Assembly: GCA_017936725.1 (NCBI GenBank)
Contig: JAGBEZ010000085.1
Coordinates: forward strand, 1-8,200
DNA: 8,200 bases
Reading direction: 5' to 3'
Source of the DNA: Agathobacter sp.
GTDB taxonomy: Bacteria > Bacillota_A > Clostridia > Lachnospirales > Lachnospiraceae
The notes beneath the pieces were generated by a model. It was not told where the DNA came from. It saw only the letters and a list, made by a program, of their open reading frames with translations, and did not search any database. Shown piece by piece: positions 6,461 to 8,200 of this stretch. The position numbers and the translations under genes were made by a program. Position 1 is the stretch's first letter. The number at the start of each line of letters is the position of its first letter.

Positions 6461-7756
6461 ATGACATACACAGGTTTAGAACTGATTGCATATTTTATTC
6501 TATATTCTTTTATAGGATGGGTAGTAGAAGTGGGAATTATTGCAATCAAAGACAGGCGTTTTCGAAATAGAGGCTTTGTGAATCTGCCACTTTGCACGAT
6601 GTATGGTGTTATGATGGATGTTTTGATTTTGCTATGGGCAAATCTGAACGGTCATCCATTATTTAAATTTGTGGCGGCTTTTGTTGTTTTTGTAACGCTT
6701 CAATCAATTTCAGAATTCGTCACCGCTAGAATCTGTAATCGCATGCTATTAAAGTATGAGGATATCACTCCGTATAATGGAGAATGGATGAATCTGGTCG
6801 TTGCAGTATTATTTAGCGTTGGTTTATGCGGAATGGTGGAACTGGGTCACCCATTTGTGTATTTGCTGATACATATGATTCCAGAAATTGTTCTTAAAAC
6901 TACTTGTGGAATCTTAGGCGGAGTAATAATTTTAGATTTCCTGATTACACTCTATAGTATGAGTAGGAATCGTGGAAATAGAAAAATAAACGAATATCAA
7001 CAGAAGTCACAGGAGTACCAAAGCAATTTAAACGGAAGCATTTATGAAAAGATTTGGGACAGATTAAACAAAGCATATCCGAATATTGAGGACGAACCAG
7101 AAAATAAAGGGAAATATGTATTTGCCAAAGGCGTCTGTCTGGATAAAATTATCTGGGTGTTTTTGGTATCTGCCCTTTTAGGTGATGTCATTGAAACGAT
7201 TTACTGTTGGGCAGTTGGCGGGACGTGGATGAGCCGTTCGAGTGTGTTGTATGGTCCATTTAGTATTGTGTGGGGCATTGGCGCAGTCGTGCTTACGGTG
7301 GTATTGTCGAAATTTGCCGAAAAGCCAGATCGATACATCTTCTTCATTGGTGCTTTGATTGGCGGCGTATATGAGTATGCCTGTAGTTTGTTTACAGAAA
7401 TCGTGCTGGGTACAGTCTTCTGGGATTATAGCTGGATGCCATTTAATATCGGAGGCCGTACGAATCTCTTGTATATGGGATTCTGGGGAATTCTATCTGT
7501 CGTTTGGATTAAGTTGATATATCCAAAAATGAGCATGCTTATTGAAAAACTTCCTGCTTTACAAGGAAAGATTATTACCTGGGTATTAGTTGTGTTTATG
7601 ATATGTAATGCCTTGCTTTCTGCGATGGCTATGGTAAGATATACGCAGAGACGGGAAGGAATCGAAGCGAACAATGTGATGGAGGAATTTCTGGATTTGC
7701 ATTATGAAGATGCTTTGATTGAAAAAGTGTGGCCGAATATGGTCATCACAGAATAA
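6461..7756 (+). CDS. Putative ABC transporter permease, CmpB family, with two tandem copies of the domain
   Basis: This is a polytopic membrane protein (431 aa). ATG 6461 has AGAGG (6450-6454) 6 bases upstream. The sequence matches the family named 'putative ABC-transporter type IV' (CmpB). Two halves resemble each other: YSFIGWVVEVGIIAIKDRRFRNRGFVNLPLCTMYG (15-49) and SALLGDVIETIYCWAVGGTWMSRSSVLYGPFSIVWG (237-272). The second half keeps the family signature VFWDYSWMPFNIGGRTNLLYMGFWG (319-343); in the first half that part is degenerate. About ten membrane helices are predicted, five per half, with a polar cytoplasmic linker (168-227) between. The last helix (about 370-392) is followed by a soluble acidic tail. 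No ATPase gene is visible nearby, and transport has not been shown for the family, so 'permease' is a name, not a function. A PTS_EIIC_2-type gene follows after 19 bases, probably in the same operon. Confidence 0.85.
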   Translation: MTYTGLELIAYFILYSFIGWVVEVGIIAIKDRRFRNRGFVNLPLCTMYGVMMDVLILLWANLNGHPLFKFVAAFVVFVTLQSISEFVTARICNRMLLKYEDITPYNGEWMNLVVAVLFSVGLCGMVELGHPFVYLLIHMIPEIVLKTTCGILGGVIILDFLITLYSMSRNRGNRKINEYQQKSQEYQSNLNGSIYEKIWDRLNKAYPNIEDEPENKGKYVFAKGVCLDKIIWVFLVSALLGDVIETIYCWAVGGTWMSRSSVLYGPFSIVWGIGAVVLTVVLSKFAEKPDRYIFFIGALIGGVYEYACSLFTEIVLGTVFWDYSWMPFNIGGRTNLLYMGFWGILSVVWIKLIYPKMSMLIEKLPALQGKIITWVLVVFMICNALLSAMAMVRYTQRREGIEANNVMEEFLDLHYEDALIEKVWPNMVITE

Positions 7757-7775
7757 GCGAGGAAAAAGATACGAT

Positions 7776-8200
7776 ATGAAAAGTGTTAAGAAGATTGCAA
7801 ATGAGATTTTTATTGAAGGTTTAAGCGGGATGGCAACTGGGTTGTTCGCCACGCTGATTATTGGAACGATTATTCAGCAGATTGGAACTCTGATTCCAGG
7901 GACAATCGGAAGCTTGCTTTATATAATTGGTAAGATGGCAGCCAGTGTAACTGGTGTAGGAATCGGATGCGGTGTTGCAGTACGTTTTAAAGAAAGCCCT
8001 TTGGTAATTATGTCAGCGGCTACTTGTGGTATGGTGGGTGCGTTTGCCAGCAAGATTCTAGCGGGTAGCGTATTAGTAGACGGGAATATTGTCTATGCGG
8101 GTCCTGGAGAGCCTTTAGGCGCGTTTATTGCGGCTTTGGCAGGCATTTATATGGGACGCTTGGTATCCGGCAAAACCAAGGTGGATATTGTTATTACACC
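7776..8200 (+). CDS. PTS sugar transporter subunit IIC-like membrane protein, PTS_EIIC_2 type (3' end cut by window)
   Basis: The reading frame runs from ATG 7776 to the window edge (141 complete codons). GAGGA (7759-7763) lies 12 bases upstream, a rather long spacing. The protein begins MKSVKKIANEIFIEGLSGMATGLFATLIIGTIIQQIG, followed by glycine- and alanine-rich hydrophobic segments, a GPGEPLGAFIAALAGIYMGRLVSGKTKVDI motif (about 109-138) and roughly four membrane helices so far (17-40, 44-68, 76-97, 112-130). These match the PTS_EIIC_2 family. No IIA or IIB component is visible. Members of this family are often found alone, so sugar transport by phosphotransfer is not certain. The first 19 bases after the CmpB-type gene carry no terminator, so co-transcription is likely. 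Confidence 0.85.
   Translation, partial: MKSVKKIANEIFIEGLSGMATGLFATLIIGTIIQQIGTLIPGTIGSLLYIIGKMAASVTGVGIGCGVAVRFKESPLVIMSAATCGMVGAFASKILAGSVLVDGNIVYAGPGEPLGAFIAALAGIYMGRLVSGKTKVDIVIT

Overview
The window reads as a stretch of a low-GC Firmicutes chromosome, most likely an anaerobic member of the Clostridia (Lachnospiraceae-like). This rests on the AT-rich composition, strong AGGAGG-type ribosome binding sites, intrinsic terminators, a ZTP riboswitch in front of a pyruvate formate-lyase gene, and the family types present. No marker gene allows a species call. All seven genes lie on the + strand; the first and last are cut by the window edges.

Layout. Positions 1-777 hold the end of a DUF3737 right-handed beta-helix protein. 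Then come two adjacent XRE-type helix-turn-helix regulators, each fused to membrane segments (910-1491 with four predicted helices; 1610-2908 with six, plus a long acidic region predicted to lie outside the membrane). An intrinsic terminator (2918-2946) closes that block. Right behind it an extended -10 promoter drives a YihY/BrkB-family membrane protein (3011-3865). The 291-base gap that follows carries several inverted repeats, a near-consensus sigma-A promoter (3974-4002), a complete ZTP (pfl-type) riboswitch aptamer (4011-4087) and its terminator (4085-4117). These lead into pflB (4157-6388), formate C-acetyltransferase, with its Cys-Cys pair and glycyl-radical glycine intact. A strong terminator hairpin (6410-6443) follows. 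After it come a CmpB-type 'putative ABC transporter permease' (6461-7756) and, 19 bases on, the start of a PTS_EIIC_2-type membrane protein (7776 to the edge).

How it fits together. The best-understood unit is promoter - ZTP riboswitch - terminator - pflB. ZTP/ZMP builds up when 10-formyl-tetrahydrofolate is short. Binding is expected to hold the P3/pseudoknot fold, keep the 5' arm of the terminator busy and let transcription reach pflB, whose product formate feeds one-carbon folate and purine synthesis. In addition to this known logic, the leader has a second hairpin (4105-4134) that excludes the terminator, and an exact 8-base copy of the P1 5' strand next to the pflB ribosome binding site. 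Neither is part of the standard aptamer, and together they are the most interesting regulatory detail here. The two membrane-tethered XRE regulators may be a surface-sensing pair, but their signal and targets cannot be read from this sequence. I found no CRISPR array, insertion sequence, tRNA or rRNA, and no clear sign of a wholly new defence or mobile system.
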